From Symsagittifera roscoffensis (taxonomy: Eukaryota; Xenacoelomorpha; Acoela; Convolutidae), in the NCBI RefSeq assembly GCF_963678635.1, contig NC_087065.1:52209858-52273857 (forward strand): a stretch of 64,000 nucleotides of DNA, given 5' to 3'. A program made the translations under genes and the position numbers. The notes beneath the pieces were generated by a model that had not been told where the DNA came from, did no database searches, and worked only from the letters and a program-made list of their open reading frames with translations. Of this stretch, positions 36,028 to 47,025 are shown piece after piece (positions within the stretch are counted from its first letter, which is position 1; the number at the start of each line of letters is the position of its first letter).

Positions 36028-36958
36028 TGTGACATTCGACCAGAATGGCCAAAGTGCAATTTATGCAGGCTTCGAATTTTTAGCAGTAAGCCTTCCGAGT
36101 TGATGATTTCGAAGGATTAGCGACGTTATTGGAACGTTTAGCCAAACGGTGAGGGCTAGAATATTCTAGTATTTTAAATTTTCAAAAATTCGAATGATGA
36201 CGTCACATTTCGGAGAAATGCTGAAACGGCCATTTTTAACAACAAACGAGTGAAAAAACAGAACAACTTTTATCTGCGATTGCGAACAGTACGAAAATCG
36301 AGATTGGAAAACGACAACGAACTACAGAATAGCAGAGAACGTTCCGAGTTGCAACTATTGTGCTGCTACAATAGTTGCAAGGCCGTTGCCAACAACGGTG
36401 AAGGGTGAGAACCAGCCTTCCGGATTGGCGTGAAATTTAACTTAAGGAGCTTGATTCACTGGATTCAAGAATCCGGAAGGGTCTCGGGACGGAAACTTTT
36501 ATTAACTCACATGAACTTTTAGCATCCTGTCATGTCCTGACTTGAATTTAACTGATATTTTGATTAGTTTTGACAAGGATGAGGTGCTAAGAGTTGGGGG
36601 GGGGGGGGAAAGGGTTAATCCATCTTCGATGGAGATGATGATTTTTATCTACTGAACAAAAACAATAGTAATATAATAAGTAGTAGCCCTGTTTTTAGGA
36701 GTGACCTCGTGGTCTGGGGATACTGAGACCCAGCCATGAGCTCACTATTTTTGCATGTAATTCAGTTAATTTGAGCGTTCTGGTCGAAGCCGGAGAATAG
36801 TAACGTTTTTGTCGACCCGATGTTGGAAAAGACCACCGAAAAGTACTGGCTTGGTAGAGACGGTGAAAAACATGCAAAGCTCTGTTTAGACGCTAGCCAG
36901 TCGTCTTAAGACTTAGTTTTGTTATCCGTCGATATGTATCTTCCGGGCGAATGTTACA
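36028..36958 (+). repeat. Copy 2 5' LTR (subfamily B, 931 bp)
   Basis: Ends TGTGACATTCG and CGAATGTTACA. TGACGTCA lies at 36198-36205. A G13 run near 36596 is G14 in the 3' LTR. Contains AATCCGGAAGGGTCTCGG (about 36469) and the reverse-orientation word CCTTCCGGATT (about 36417). No coding potential. Confidence 0.95.
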
Positions 36959-36970
36959 TGTATGTTTTTA

Positions 36971-36988
36971 TGGCGCTCCTGGGTGGGC
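36971..36988 (+). other. Candidate primer-binding site
   Basis: TGGCGCTCCTGGGTGGGC starts with the TGG expected opposite a tRNA CCA end and is conserved at the same place in copy 1. It lies 12 bases inside the LTR edge, farther than usual for Gypsy elements. I could not assign the tRNA. Confidence 0.4.
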
Positions 36989-37703
36989 TTCTTTTTTAAC
37001 ATCATGACCGGCAGAACCGTTAACGAGCACTCCGCGCCGAGCGGATGCTCACATCAACGCCCTTAATAGGCCTAAACCGCCGGGGCGGAAGGGTAGTTCG
37101 GAACGCGGAGGCCTTCCGGATTGCCGTGAATAGTTTTTTAACCTAGTTAAGACCGAAAATTCACGAACCAGGAAGGGTGGAGGGATCGGCCGTCCCCTCG
37201 TCCCCTGAGTGGTTGGTGACCAAAAACACTTAAAGATATAAGTAAAACCAAACAAAAAGTAGTATAGTACCCAAGAAAAACAAAAAACTTAAAAAATAAC
37301 TGAAAAAACCAAAAACAGTAAAAAAGTAAAAAATCAGTAGAAATCATCCCCCCAGACAAGATGTGATTCAACCCCCCCGTTTGTTGTTGATAGATATATT
37401 GTTGTTACAGGCATTTATATCAGTCAGGATCGTTACGATCAATTTTGAGGCCCGTTTGTGAGGCTTGTACTGTAGGGTTATTTGAGCATTTAAGCACGTT
37501 AATGATAAATTGCGCTCAATCCGGAGGGGTCAGCTGATTTGCGCTCAATTCGGAAGGGTCTTGGGTGAAGACCGATCCGGCAAGCAGTACAAGGAGCAAC
37601 AAGAAGGGGCTCAACGACAACAACAATCGACTGTTGGGTATCGTTAACAAGTTTTGTATCCCTTTTGGTACAAAAAGTAAGATAGTAATCTGTGGGGGGC
37701 TCG

Positions 37704-37718
37704 ACAGTGCTGCACTGT
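37704..37718. other. Conserved 7-bp palindrome in the leader
   Basis: ACAGTGC-T-GCACTGT is perfect and is preserved unchanged in copy 1 at 14547-14561 with the same flanks (GGGGGGCTCG before it, AGTGACCCTTCACCGAACTG after it). Possible RNA hairpin in the genomic RNA leader. Confidence 0.6.
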
Positions 37719-38959
37719 AGTGACCCTTCACCGAACTGCGAATATCCGAGTTAAGCACCTTAATTCGGATAATAAACAAACCCGGAGGGGTATAGTATTA
37801 CTAATATTATTACTTATATAGCCCATATTAATAGTCTTATATCGTTTTTCAGTGAAAAACAACGAAAACAGACCGGTTTTTAGGGTCAAAATAGCGATAT
37901 TTTGATCCCCCCACAAGTCGCGATTTTTGAGATATCGATATTTTTTGAAACGGAAAAAAGCGCTAAGTTCGTGTGTTACATCGTAACTGCACTACCATAA
38001 TAGGTAGAACCGGTTAAGTTAAGTTCGAAGGTGGTTGGAACTATTTTGGTACCGAAAACTGAAATTTCGTGATTTTTGAGAAAACGGAACACTAAAAATT
38101 TAGAAAATTTTTTGAAATTTTTGAGGTAGGACAGTAAAAATAGTTGTTCGGACAACATCCACTAGTGAATCTACAAGTTTTAAAACCCGCTACCCGAAAG
38201 CCTTCCGGGTTGCAGAGAATTCGAACATAACGTGTTTGATTTGGTGGATTCATCAATCCGGAGGGGTCCAGGTAGCATATTTTTCGCAAATTTTTTCTAC
38301 AATAGCGTTTTAGATCGGGTCTTTTGCATTGAACTAGAAGAGTATAGGCCTTCTGAGCTCGGATCAATAATTTTTAGGTCGAAAGGACCAGATTTGCGGA
38401 AAAAGTTAGGCGGAACCTATAAGAGAGAAAATTTTTTGAGTTTGGAAAAAAGACGTTTTGGTTAATAACTTTGGAACTACTGAGCATATCGAGTTGATCT
38501 TGGTACCAATAGATCAGAAATTAGCTGAGCTTACTAATAGGATCAGAAATTTTTCGGAAAAATGAGCGTGAAAATTTTTTGAGATTGTTTTTAGCAAATT
38601 ACACAAATCCGGAGGGGTACACCCTTCACGTTTTATAAATTTTTCTGAAAAACCCTTAGACCCCTACCAAAAGTTGATAGCGATTGAACTAAGTAACTTA
38701 GGACAGTTCTAGACGAAAAGGGAGGGCTGAAGGCACAAGACAACCATAGAAGAGTCGAAATTAGGCAAGTGATAAGACCCTTCACCGTTAGTGTGAATTG
38801 TCAAATAAGTGCCTTAACTTCAATCCGGAGGGGTCTAGGAAAGGATCCTATACCCTTCCCAGTTAATTCAAACAGCATAAAAGTAACGCAGAACGTATCC
38901 GAAGGGGTATAAGCTGAAATTAAGAAAACTACGAAAAGCTACTTTGACAGAGCTAAGGG

Positions 38960-39145
38960 CTCCCAATCCGAAATTTTTCAAAGTCAGAGGGGTCCGAATC
39001 CGGAGGGGTCTCTTTTCCACAAAACCGGAGGGGTCCGAATCCGGAGGGGTCTTATAGTAACTAACTCGGAGGGGTCCAAATCCGGAGGGCTCCATATTCT
39101 GACAGTCCGGAAGGGTCCTATTTGTGCCAATCCGGAGGGGTATTA
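38960..39145. repeat. CCGGAGGGG-type repeat cluster in copy 2 leader
   Basis: About eight closely spaced words of the form TCCGGAGGGGTC, A(A/C)TCCGGAGGG and CCGGAAGGGTCC, with irregular spacing. Same position as the 26-unit array of copy 1. Confidence 0.8.
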
Positions 39146-39918
39146 TTTTGTTAAGGACTTAGGTAAACGAAAGACAGACTAAAAAGCGAGAGGTATTAGG
39201 TTATTAATACACAGGCTAGGTATCAGTGACTGCACTGGTAACCTGCCTTTCAAAAAGAACCAGACTAATACAAAACAGGTCCGAACTCGGATATTCGCGA
39301 CACTAAGTCTAAATTAAAAAGAGCGTGACTCATTGGTGTGGATTGAAACATAATACGTTTTTGGGAAAAGTGACTGCCCTGAGGATTTTAGTAGGTCTAG
39401 CTCGGGCAGTCCGAAGGCAGATAGGTAACACAATACTCGGTGGGTGCAATAGACGCCCACTTGAGCAAATAACTGCCTTCAAAGTTTTGTCTGTTTGGTG
39501 CAGCACCAAGCAGGGAAAGCTTTTTCTTTAAAAGACAGGTTCGACTATTGTACTGCGACCGACTAAGAGTACAAGACACATACGTTTTTTTATATATACA
39601 TTCATATTGTGTCAATATATATTTTTTGTTTTTGATTTTAAATCAACCTAAACTGTGCTTGATTGGGTAGTGAGTACACTATCTTTTAAATTGACTGATA
39701 ACATCATATTGTGCTAGTTTCCAGATCTTTGCACCGATAATCGGCTAGTGTGAATAGATTTTATACAAACTGTACTCTGACAACATACAGGGATTCGTGG
39801 TCACTATTTAATAGAATCTGGTGAAATTTATTGTGTTGTGTCATTATTATTGTTAATAAAACTATAAGGTCTCTAGCAATTGAGTCAAGAGTAGGCATAG
39901 GAAAGTGACAAATAAAGA

Positions 39919-42900
39919 ATGAGTTTAGACAAGTCAAGGATACCAAAACGAGGTAATAGCTCTAGGAAATTCATACCTGAAAAGCAAAGAAAAACGATGA
40001 CCGATCCTTTTGTGGATTGGATCAAGCGATCCCGGTCCGATAAAGAGGAGACGGTTTCAGGCAGAATGGTTGAAACGAGAAGTCAGAAGACCTCAGAAAA
40101 GCGAAAAGAACTGTTAGAAGTGGAGGTCAATACGGACCATACCATGAACGACAACCAGGGAGTAAATGGACTGGAAGGGAGAGGCAGAAGGCTGGCGAGT
40201 GAATCTACTCCGGTAGAACAAGGCCATGATTTTGCCACTTCCACCGGGACATTGGATCGAGAGGAGATGTCGGAACTGTCCGACATCTCAACTGAAGTAA
40301 CGGCAACTAGAAGATCTCCGACAGACAACACTATGATGGCAGGCGGAACGGGGAAACAAACAACGTCATCATCGTTCTCAGAAAGAATGAAGAACACCTT
40401 CGGAAACATCTTTCCATTCAGCATGGGAGGAGGAGCAGGAAACGATGGTGAGTCCCAGGAGGAAGAGGATGAAGAGGAGCAAGGGGACTTTGGATCTCAA
40501 GTCAGCCTCAATAGTTCGATCCAGGAGAGTGAGGCATACGTCGGAAGAGAGACTGGAACCATGGACAAATTTGGTGTAGTGACAACGATAAGCAAAGAGG
40601 CAAACACACCAGGCCAGTCAAAAGACTTCGCGATTAGGACAAGTTCAGAGCCACAAACTGGAGAGAGTAGAACCAGAGGGCTAGGCAACGCGTTAGCGGA
40701 TCCTGAAATAGATAATGAAAAGACGTCAAGACAGAGAGTCAAGGCCCGGATCTCGACCAGCACGAAGCTACCTGGGACCGACAGGGTTACACCACCACTA
40801 GTGACGCCACTCATGGATAACGGGGCAGCACTAGAGGAAGCCTTAAACAACATAGTGGGCAGTTTAGGAGAACAAAATGAACAGATGTCGATAAGGATGA
40901 GTGAACTGGAAAAGGCAGTTCACATTGAAAGAGAAAGTCTGCGGGAAGAAATAAACCGCAACAGACAAGAAGTTGATAGGAGCGAAAAACGCTTGAAAGA
41001 GAGAACGGATGAACATATGACGAGGAACTTGTCACGAATGACAAGAGAGGCGGAACAGAGGGAGTTACGCTTAAGAGCCGACATGGAGAAGTTAAGAATT
41101 CAGCAAGAGCAGTCTCTTGGGTCTCTTGACACAAAGATAGATGCGATGATGGAGAGGCGAACTCAGGCTATCATGGATAGGTTGGACGGGCTACTAAGCA
41201 GCAAGAGTGGACCGAAAGAAGGAGAACCGAATTTGGGAGGTCCCAGCAGGGAACCGAAAGTGAACTTCAATGAACATCAAAAGAGGAAAACGTATGGATC
41301 CACTAGAGGCAGGGGCAGTTCATCAGGCTATGCCACAAGGGGTAATGCAGCATGGGTCCCGAACAGTAGAGCAAATTCAACGGGGAACAGACAAACCTCT
41401 AACGAACGACCAACGCAAGGCACACATGCGACTGGGAGAAGTGATTCCGGCAACAGGGGGCATGCAAGCCCGAGGAGGAGTCACGTGGGCCAAGCGGGAA
41501 ACGCTTACGGCGATTCGGATTGCAGGGATGCACCGCACACAGAGCCTTCGACGAGGTGTGAGGACACTCAAGCGGGACACTCAAGGGATGCTACGGCAAT
41601 GGCCACAGCATTTGAACCCCTGAACAGGTCTTTGGAGACATTCCTGACGCGGTTATCTAGAACCAATGAACGCAGTGAAAAGTCCAGAAGAGTCTTTAAG
41701 AAGCCAAGATGCTACAAAGACGAATCTGATGGCTGTATTGATACCTGGATAGAGGTAATGAAGCTGCATTTCGAGGAAGAAGACTTGTCTGAGAGACAGG
41801 AATGCAGCGCGCTCACCAGCAACTTAGAAGGGACAGCCCTGAACTGTGTCATGGCCAAGAAACAGTATCAACGTGACACTGCAGAGAAAATCTTCGAAAT
41901 CTTGTTAAACCGTTTCGGATCAGGGGTGCAGGGGCACCAGGCGATGATGCGCTTTGAGAAACGGAGGCAACGGGAAGATGAAACCATAGACAAGTTTCTC
42001 GATGATTTGGAAATGCTGAGAAGACGCAGCCAACCGGATGAGTCAAACCGAAGGATGAACCTGGCCGTAGCCTCAAAATTCATCGATGGTGTGAAAAATG
42101 ATGAACTTCGTACGATGCTAGCAACGCATTACACACCACTATCAACTAATGCTCCAACACCGGAGGAGTTGAGGCTCAAATCAAAAGAGTATCTATTGTT
42201 GAAACCTCCTTCGAGATCTGGATATTACAAGAACAATTATGGCAATTTTAACAACGGACCAGCGAACCAAGGGAACAATTGGTACAAACCGAGGGACGAT
42301 ATGGACAAGAGACGCTCTTGTGCTAATTGTAGTTCAACTGACCATCATGTGTCAGCATGCCCAGCTTACAAACAAGGCATGAAAGCAATAGGCTTTAGCC
42401 TCGAGGACGAAGATGCGTCAGAGTTGGACCATGAGGATTTCATGAGAGGAGTAATTGCGAAAATCGGCCCGAGGTGTTTCTTTTGCAACTTGGAAGGTCA
42501 TTTTAAATCAGATTGTCCGCAATTCTGGGATGCAGTGGCAGACATCAAGCATCCAAGGCATGAAGAAGCTTTGTCAGGAGTGAAAGCAAGCAAGGCTCGA
42601 CTTTTGAGCGAAGCAGAGGCACGCAGGAAGGACAAACCACAAGAGCTGGCGGCAAAGAAAATGCAAGCAGTAACAGAAGAAGCATGTGAACCGGAACCAG
42701 CAACTGCGGCCGATGACTTCAAGATCGATTATAAGGCAGCCGCAAAGGATGCTCTAAATAGAGTACAGCAGGAATTGGTGACGAAAGAGATCGAACAAAA
42801 AGTGAAACTTGAACTGGAAAATGAAAAGCTTCAGGAGCAACTGAATACCTTCGAGGCAATGGAGTTCGAGGAGACGAAAACACCAAGCAGTTTAGATATG

Positions 42901-45900
42901 AAACTTAAAGTGATCTCCGGTAAGAGGTTCGGCATGGAGCCGCAGGGAAAGAAGATACAGTCGATAATCTCAGTGGCTGGACACCAGGTAATAAGAAATT
43001 TGAGTGAACCATCAGAGTTCACTTTAATGCATTTGGACACATATGCAGATTATCTGAGGCAGGTGGAGCCACGCACTGAGTCGAGAGCTGTGCGAGCACT
43101 ACTAACGACGGGTGGCCCTCGCATGAAGAAACTTCATGGACGCTACTTGGAGGTCTATGGGCCGTATCAAATAATGCTGAACGTGGATGGAATCAGCATC
43201 TACACCAGGACTTACATAACAACAGATGATGACCAAATGGGGCAGATCTATTTGGGTGAAGAGGAACTCAAAGTCCGCAGGATAGGCCATGACGCCATGA
43301 TGGAACAAGACGCGGTACATATTGGATATGAAGCAGATGTGACAGCTCACCTGCTTGACACCAACGGAACAAAAATCGGAGTCACAGGGCTTCTGGACAC
43401 AGGCGCGGTGGTGAGTGTGATGCCGATAAAAACCTGGGAAAGAATGGGCTTCACGCGGGAAGATCTGATTCCTACGAATCTCCGACTAGCCGCTGCAAAT
43501 CGAGGAGCTATCTACGTAGCCGGAAGAACACCGGTAACGGTCCTTCACATGGGAGGACGGAACCTTTGGATGAGCTTCCTGGTGGTAGAGAATCTGGACG
43601 ACGCCGACCAATTCATCTTGGGCAGAGATTTTGTCAGGAACTTTGACGTGATGATTGACTTGAACAACGGTCTAATACGGATTAGAAACCCGGACCGAAA
43701 GTATGTTAAGAGACCAATTAATAGGATAATAACAGACAAGAATAAGGTACCAGTTTTTTTGGATAGAAAAGTAAAATTACAACCAGGACAAGCTGTAGTA
43801 GCGATTTTTAGAATGAGAAATTTAAATTCGTTAAGTGATAGTAAACAGGTTTGCTTAGTACCGAATCCAAATAGTCAGAGTTCGGTGATTTTAGGCCGGA
43901 GCTTCTCGGTAACGCGAAACGGACTGTGTGTCAGTGTGTTGTTGAACACACTGGACACCACGGTTTCAATCCAGCGTGGAAAGAAGCTTGGTTACGCATT
44001 GCCGATGAGGACCGACTATGAAGAGACACAAAACTTGAAGAAATATAGTGTGAAAGACTGTCCTTATCATGCCAATAAAGATAAAATTTTAAAGAGGATC
44101 GATGAATTAAAATCTATTCGTAAATTGTTTTCAATGAAATCCGAAACGGACGACGGCTTATCAAGCTGCTCGAATTTTCCGGAACGCCCCTCGTCATATG
44201 AATTAGAATCTGACAAACCGGTTTTGCCAGAGATAGAACATTTAAAAGGGAAAATAGGTGAGGGAGATTTCGAAAAATTGCGGGACCTCCTAAATCGGAA
44301 CGCTGATGTATTTTCAAAACATAAGGCGGATATCGGTTGCTGTAACTTCGTCGAACACGAAATCGAACTAGAAGAGGGCGCCGTTCCCCATAGGGAAGGC
44401 GCAAGGCGCATGACGCCACATAAATCGGAAGCGTGCCGAGCGGAAATAGAAATGTTGCTTGAATACGACATGATAGAACCCTCGAAATCGCCGTGGGCTT
44501 GCGGGGTAGTCATGGCGAAAAAGAAAGGGGGGCAGCTTAGATTTTGTTGCGACTTTCGTTACTTGAACGCGGTAACGATTAAAGATGCGTACCCGATACC
44601 GCGAATAGACGAGAGCCTCTCTAAGCTTGGTGATGCAAAGTTCTTCACCACCTTGGACTTGGGTTCTGCCTTCTGGCAGGTTCCTTTGCGGAAAAAGGAT
44701 AGGGAAAAAACCGGTTTCGCGTGCGAATTGGGGTTGTACCAGTGGAAGAGGTTGCCCTTCGGCTTATGCAATGCAACAGCAACTTTTCAAAGGCTGACGG
44801 CTCAGGCTTTGACAGGAGTGACCAAAAAGTACGGGAATCTCTTGATGTGCTACGTGGATGACGTAGTCATAGCGACACCGACCCTGGAGGATCACATTGA
44901 TCGGCTCGATGAGGTCTTCGGATGTATGAAAAGAGCAGGCTTGAAATGCAAACCATCAAAATGTGAAATCCTGAGGGATTCGATCAAGTACCTGGGAAGA
45001 ATGGTGGACAGGCATGGTGTGAGGCCAGATCCGGAAGCAGTAGAGGCTGTGCTGACATGGAAGGCTCCGAGGATGGACACACAGCTAATGAGCTTGCTGG
45101 GGTTTGCCAATTATTACCGTGAATTTATCAAAGGATATGCAGACAAAGTGTATCCGATGCAGAAGCTGATGCGCAACAAAGGGAAAAAGTTCGAATGGAA
45201 CGATGAGGCACAGGTTGCTTTCGAGAACATAAAGCGGGAACTGTGCGAAGCGCCAGTGCTGGGCATGCCTACAGAAAAGGGCATGTATGTTCTCGACACA
45301 GACGCATCGGTGGTGGCCATCTCAGGAATCTTGCATCAAGAGCAAGAATGGAACGGAAGAACAGTTCTCCGTCCAATTGCATACGGCAGCAAAGTCTTGA
45401 GTGACACAGAGATGAAATATGGCGCACCGAAAGCAGAAATGTTTGCAGTAGTCAACTTCGTGGAGAAGTACCGTGCATACTTGGGGAGCGCGCCCTTCAA
45501 GTTACGCGTGGACAACAGAGCGTTATCCTGGTTGAAAACCTACTCGATGGATCAGAGTTATATTGGTAGATGGATAGTAAGATTGGATGGCTACCATATG
45601 ATAATCGAGCATAGGATGCGCGATAAACACCAGAATGCCGATAGCCTCAGCAAGAAAACTGAGTTCTATGAAAGGTTGGAGCAGAAGCAAGCCAATCAGG
45701 CGGAAATAAAGGAGGGATTCTCGTTTCTAGATAAAGAAACTTATGAAGCGCTTCCCTTAACGAGATGGTTGGATAACTCTGGACATCCAATTCCAGGACA
45801 TCCGGAGTTACCTGTAGAGAAAGCAGCCGAGATAAAGATCCTGTCAAAGGAGGACCCGATCCCGTTGGATTTGCTGCTGCGCTCGAACCTGGTCCAGCAA

Positions 45901-47025
45901 GAACTCTCTCGCATGAATATAAACAGCCTCTCATTACTGGATAAAACGGTGCAAGTCACACCACAAGTGATGCGGATGCTGGGTGGATTGTTAGAAAGAG
46001 AAGTGACCAGAGATGACCCCGAGTGGACGGCAGCAGTGGCATCGCTAACAGTCAGGGAGAAAGTAAAGATCATGCCGTCCAGACGACAACACGAAGAGAA
46101 CGAGAGGGATTGTAGGACAATAGTTCAGCAACTAGTATCCTCAATACCCCAAGAGATTTTAACCAGTACTTCTTACGGACAGAAAGAACAGGAGAGCGGC
46201 AAGCAAAAGAAAACTGTCACCTTTATGGACCGGGAGAAAGAGGGTGAAGTTGTAAAACAAAATCGGCTGCAAGACTATTTGTCCGGGGAGAAGGATAAAG
46301 AGAAAGATCAAAGATCACAAGATCAACACCCGGGACAAGAAAATTTGTCCGGGGAGTCCGATATAGACGAGAAAATTCCTGATGAGAAACAGGACCTAGA
46401 GAACAAGGTTTTGTCCGGGGAGTTCAGATGGATGCGAAGAAAGTACAGACATGACCTGGAGGAGCGTGCAGTCTCCAGCACAACACCTTCGTCGGACGAT
46501 AATTCAGAAAGCTCAAGAATGATAACCTATTCAGACAGGGATTCGACCTCGGGATCAGAACTGTCAGAACTGGCGATACACACGCTACTAGTGGAAACTC
46601 GGGCGAGAGACCTGGACAGAGAGGTGTACCAGGATCCGGACAGCGATCGCTACCTGATACCGAGCGAAAGAGTCTTTGACAACGCAGCGGATGACTTGGA
46701 GACAATAGCGGTATCGAAACGCTCGATAAGCCTATTGCCGCAGAAAGCGGTAATCAGGACTGATCTTCTGCCGTTTGAACAAGAAACACAACCGTTGGCG
46801 AAGATTTGGTGCGTTAAGATGGAAGAAGACACACATCAACCCAACGAGCTGAATAGTCAAATGAGGGTCATGAAGACATACTTGAAGGGGAGATACAGAC
46901 TCTCGGACCTTCTGAGGGCGCAGAGAAATGATCGCATGACAAGCAACCTGAAAAGGTGGATCGAGAATGGTTCTCCGGATAAAGGGGACCTAGAGGAAGA
47001 TAGTTATCGCATCCTGAGACAATAA
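39919..47025 (+). CDS. gag-pol: Copy 2 gag-pol, part 1: Gag, protease, reverse transcriptase, RNase H
   Basis: An open frame of 2368 residues. Order: a charged N-terminus; a long coiled coil (about 305-430); an RG-rich linker; a capsid-like region (about 560-760, with KFIDGVKNDELRTMLATHY); zinc knuckles CX2CX4HX4C at 801-814 and 853-866; protease LLDTGAVVSVMP with Asp 1160; reverse transcriptase with KDAYPIPRID, GLCNATATFQ and catalytic YVDD at 1645-1648; RNase H with Asp 1795 (LDTDAS), Glu 1840 and Asp 1865; and a long acidic linker. Gag packages RNA, the protease cuts the polyprotein, and reverse transcriptase/RNase H make the cDNA. The start is the first ATG after the leader and is conserved in copy 1. 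The frame ends at TAA 47023-47025 and continues in the same frame as integrase. Confidence 0.95.
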   Translation: MSLDKSRIPKRGNSSRKFIPEKQRKTMTDPFVDWIKRSRSDKEETVSGRMVETRSQKTSEKRKELLEVEVNTDHTMNDNQGVNGLEGRGRRLASESTPVEQGHDFATSTGTLDREEMSELSDISTEVTATRRSPTDNTMMAGGTGKQTTSSSFSERMKNTFGNIFPFSMGGGAGNDGESQEEEDEEEQGDFGSQVSLNSSIQESEAYVGRETGTMDKFGVVTTISKEANTPGQSKDFAIRTSSEPQTGESRTRGLGNALADPEIDNEKTSRQRVKARISTSTKLPGTDRVTPPLVTPLMDNGAALEEALNNIVGSLGEQNEQMSIRMSELEKAVHIERESLREEINRNRQEVDRSEKRLKERTDEHMTRNLSRMTREAEQRELRLRADMEKLRIQQEQSLGSLDTKIDAMMERRTQAIMDRLDGLLSSKSGPKEGEPNLGGPSREPKVNFNEHQKRKTYGSTRGRGSSSGYATRGNAAWVPNSRANSTGNRQTSNERPTQGTHATGRSDSGNRGHASPRRSHVGQAGNAYGDSDCRDAPHTEPSTRCEDTQAGHSRDATAMATAFEPLNRSLETFLTRLSRTNERSEKSRRVFKKPRCYKDESDGCIDTWIEVMKLHFEEEDLSERQECSALTSNLEGTALNCVMAKKQYQRDTAEKIFEILLNRFGSGVQGHQAMMRFEKRRQREDETIDKFLDDLEMLRRRSQPDESNRRMNLAVASKFIDGVKNDELRTMLATHYTPLSTNAPTPEELRLKSKEYLLLKPPSRSGYYKNNYGNFNNGPANQGNNWYKPRDDMDKRRSCANCSSTDHHVSACPAYKQGMKAIGFSLEDEDASELDHEDFMRGVIAKIGPRCFFCNLEGHFKSDCPQFWDAVADIKHPRHEEALSGVKASKARLLSEAEARRKDKPQELAAKKMQAVTEEACEPEPATAADDFKIDYKAAAKDALNRVQQELVTKEIEQKVKLELENEKLQEQLNTFEAMEFEETKTPSSLDMKLKVISGKRFGMEPQGKKIQSIISVAGHQVIRNLSEPSEFTLMHLDTYADYLRQVEPRTESRAVRALLTTGGPRMKKLHGRYLEVYGPYQIMLNVDGISIYTRTYITTDDDQMGQIYLGEEELKVRRIGHDAMMEQDAVHIGYEADVTAHLLDTNGTKIGVTGLLDTGAVVSVMPIKTWERMGFTREDLIPTNLRLAAANRGAIYVAGRTPVTVLHMGGRNLWMSFLVVENLDDADQFILGRDFVRNFDVMIDLNNGLIRIRNPDRKYVKRPINRIITDKNKVPVFLDRKVKLQPGQAVVAIFRMRNLNSLSDSKQVCLVPNPNSQSSVILGRSFSVTRNGLCVSVLLNTLDTTVSIQRGKKLGYALPMRTDYEETQNLKKYSVKDCPYHANKDKILKRIDELKSIRKLFSMKSETDDGLSSCSNFPERPSSYELESDKPVLPEIEHLKGKIGEGDFEKLRDLLNRNADVFSKHKADIGCCNFVEHEIELEEGAVPHREGARRMTPHKSEACRAEIEMLLEYDMIEPSKSPWACGVVMAKKKGGQLRFCCDFRYLNAVTIKDAYPIPRIDESLSKLGDAKFFTTLDLGSAFWQVPLRKKDREKTGFACELGLYQWKRLPFGLCNATATFQRLTAQALTGVTKKYGNLLMCYVDDVVIATPTLEDHIDRLDEVFGCMKRAGLKCKPSKCEILRDSIKYLGRMVDRHGVRPDPEAVEAVLTWKAPRMDTQLMSLLGFANYYREFIKGYADKVYPMQKLMRNKGKKFEWNDEAQVAFENIKRELCEAPVLGMPTEKGMYVLDTDASVVAISGILHQEQEWNGRTVLRPIAYGSKVLSDTEMKYGAPKAEMFAVVNFVEKYRAYLGSAPFKLRVDNRALSWLKTYSMDQSYIGRWIVRLDGYHMIIEHRMRDKHQNADSLSKKTEFYERLEQKQANQAEIKEGFSFLDKETYEALPLTRWLDNSGHPIPGHPELPVEKAAEIKILSKEDPIPLDLLLRSNLVQQELSRMNINSLSLLDKTVQVTPQVMRMLGGLLEREVTRDDPEWTAAVASLTVREKVKIMPSRRQHEENERDCRTIVQQLVSSIPQEILTSTSYGQKEQESGKQKKTVTFMDREKEGEVVKQNRLQDYLSGEKDKEKDQRSQDQHPGQENLSGESDIDEKIPDEKQDLENKVLSGEFRWMRRKYRHDLEERAVSSTTPSSDDNSESSRMITYSDRDSTSGSELSELAIHTLLVETRARDLDREVYQDPDSDRYLIPSERVFDNAADDLETIAVSKRSISLLPQKAVIRTDLLPFEQETQPLAKIWCVKMEEDTHQPNELNSQMRVMKTYLKGRYRLSDLLRAQRNDRMTSNLKRWIENGSPDKGDLEEDSYRILRQ

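Larger units (their letters stand above)
36959..39918 (+). other. Copy 2 leader (5' untranslated region), about 3 kb
   Basis: Unusually long leader, colinear with copy 1. It contains the primer-binding-site candidate, an A-rich tract (37215-37335), the palindrome at 37704-37718, dispersed AATCCGGAGGGGTC words and a short tandem array of them (38960-39145). No open frame stands out from its DNA repeats. Confidence 0.8.

Noticed and set aside
41270-41623. Alternative plus-strand frame inside gag
   Set aside because: Overlaps the intact gag frame; shared with copy 1 only through DNA similarity and the RG-rich composition.
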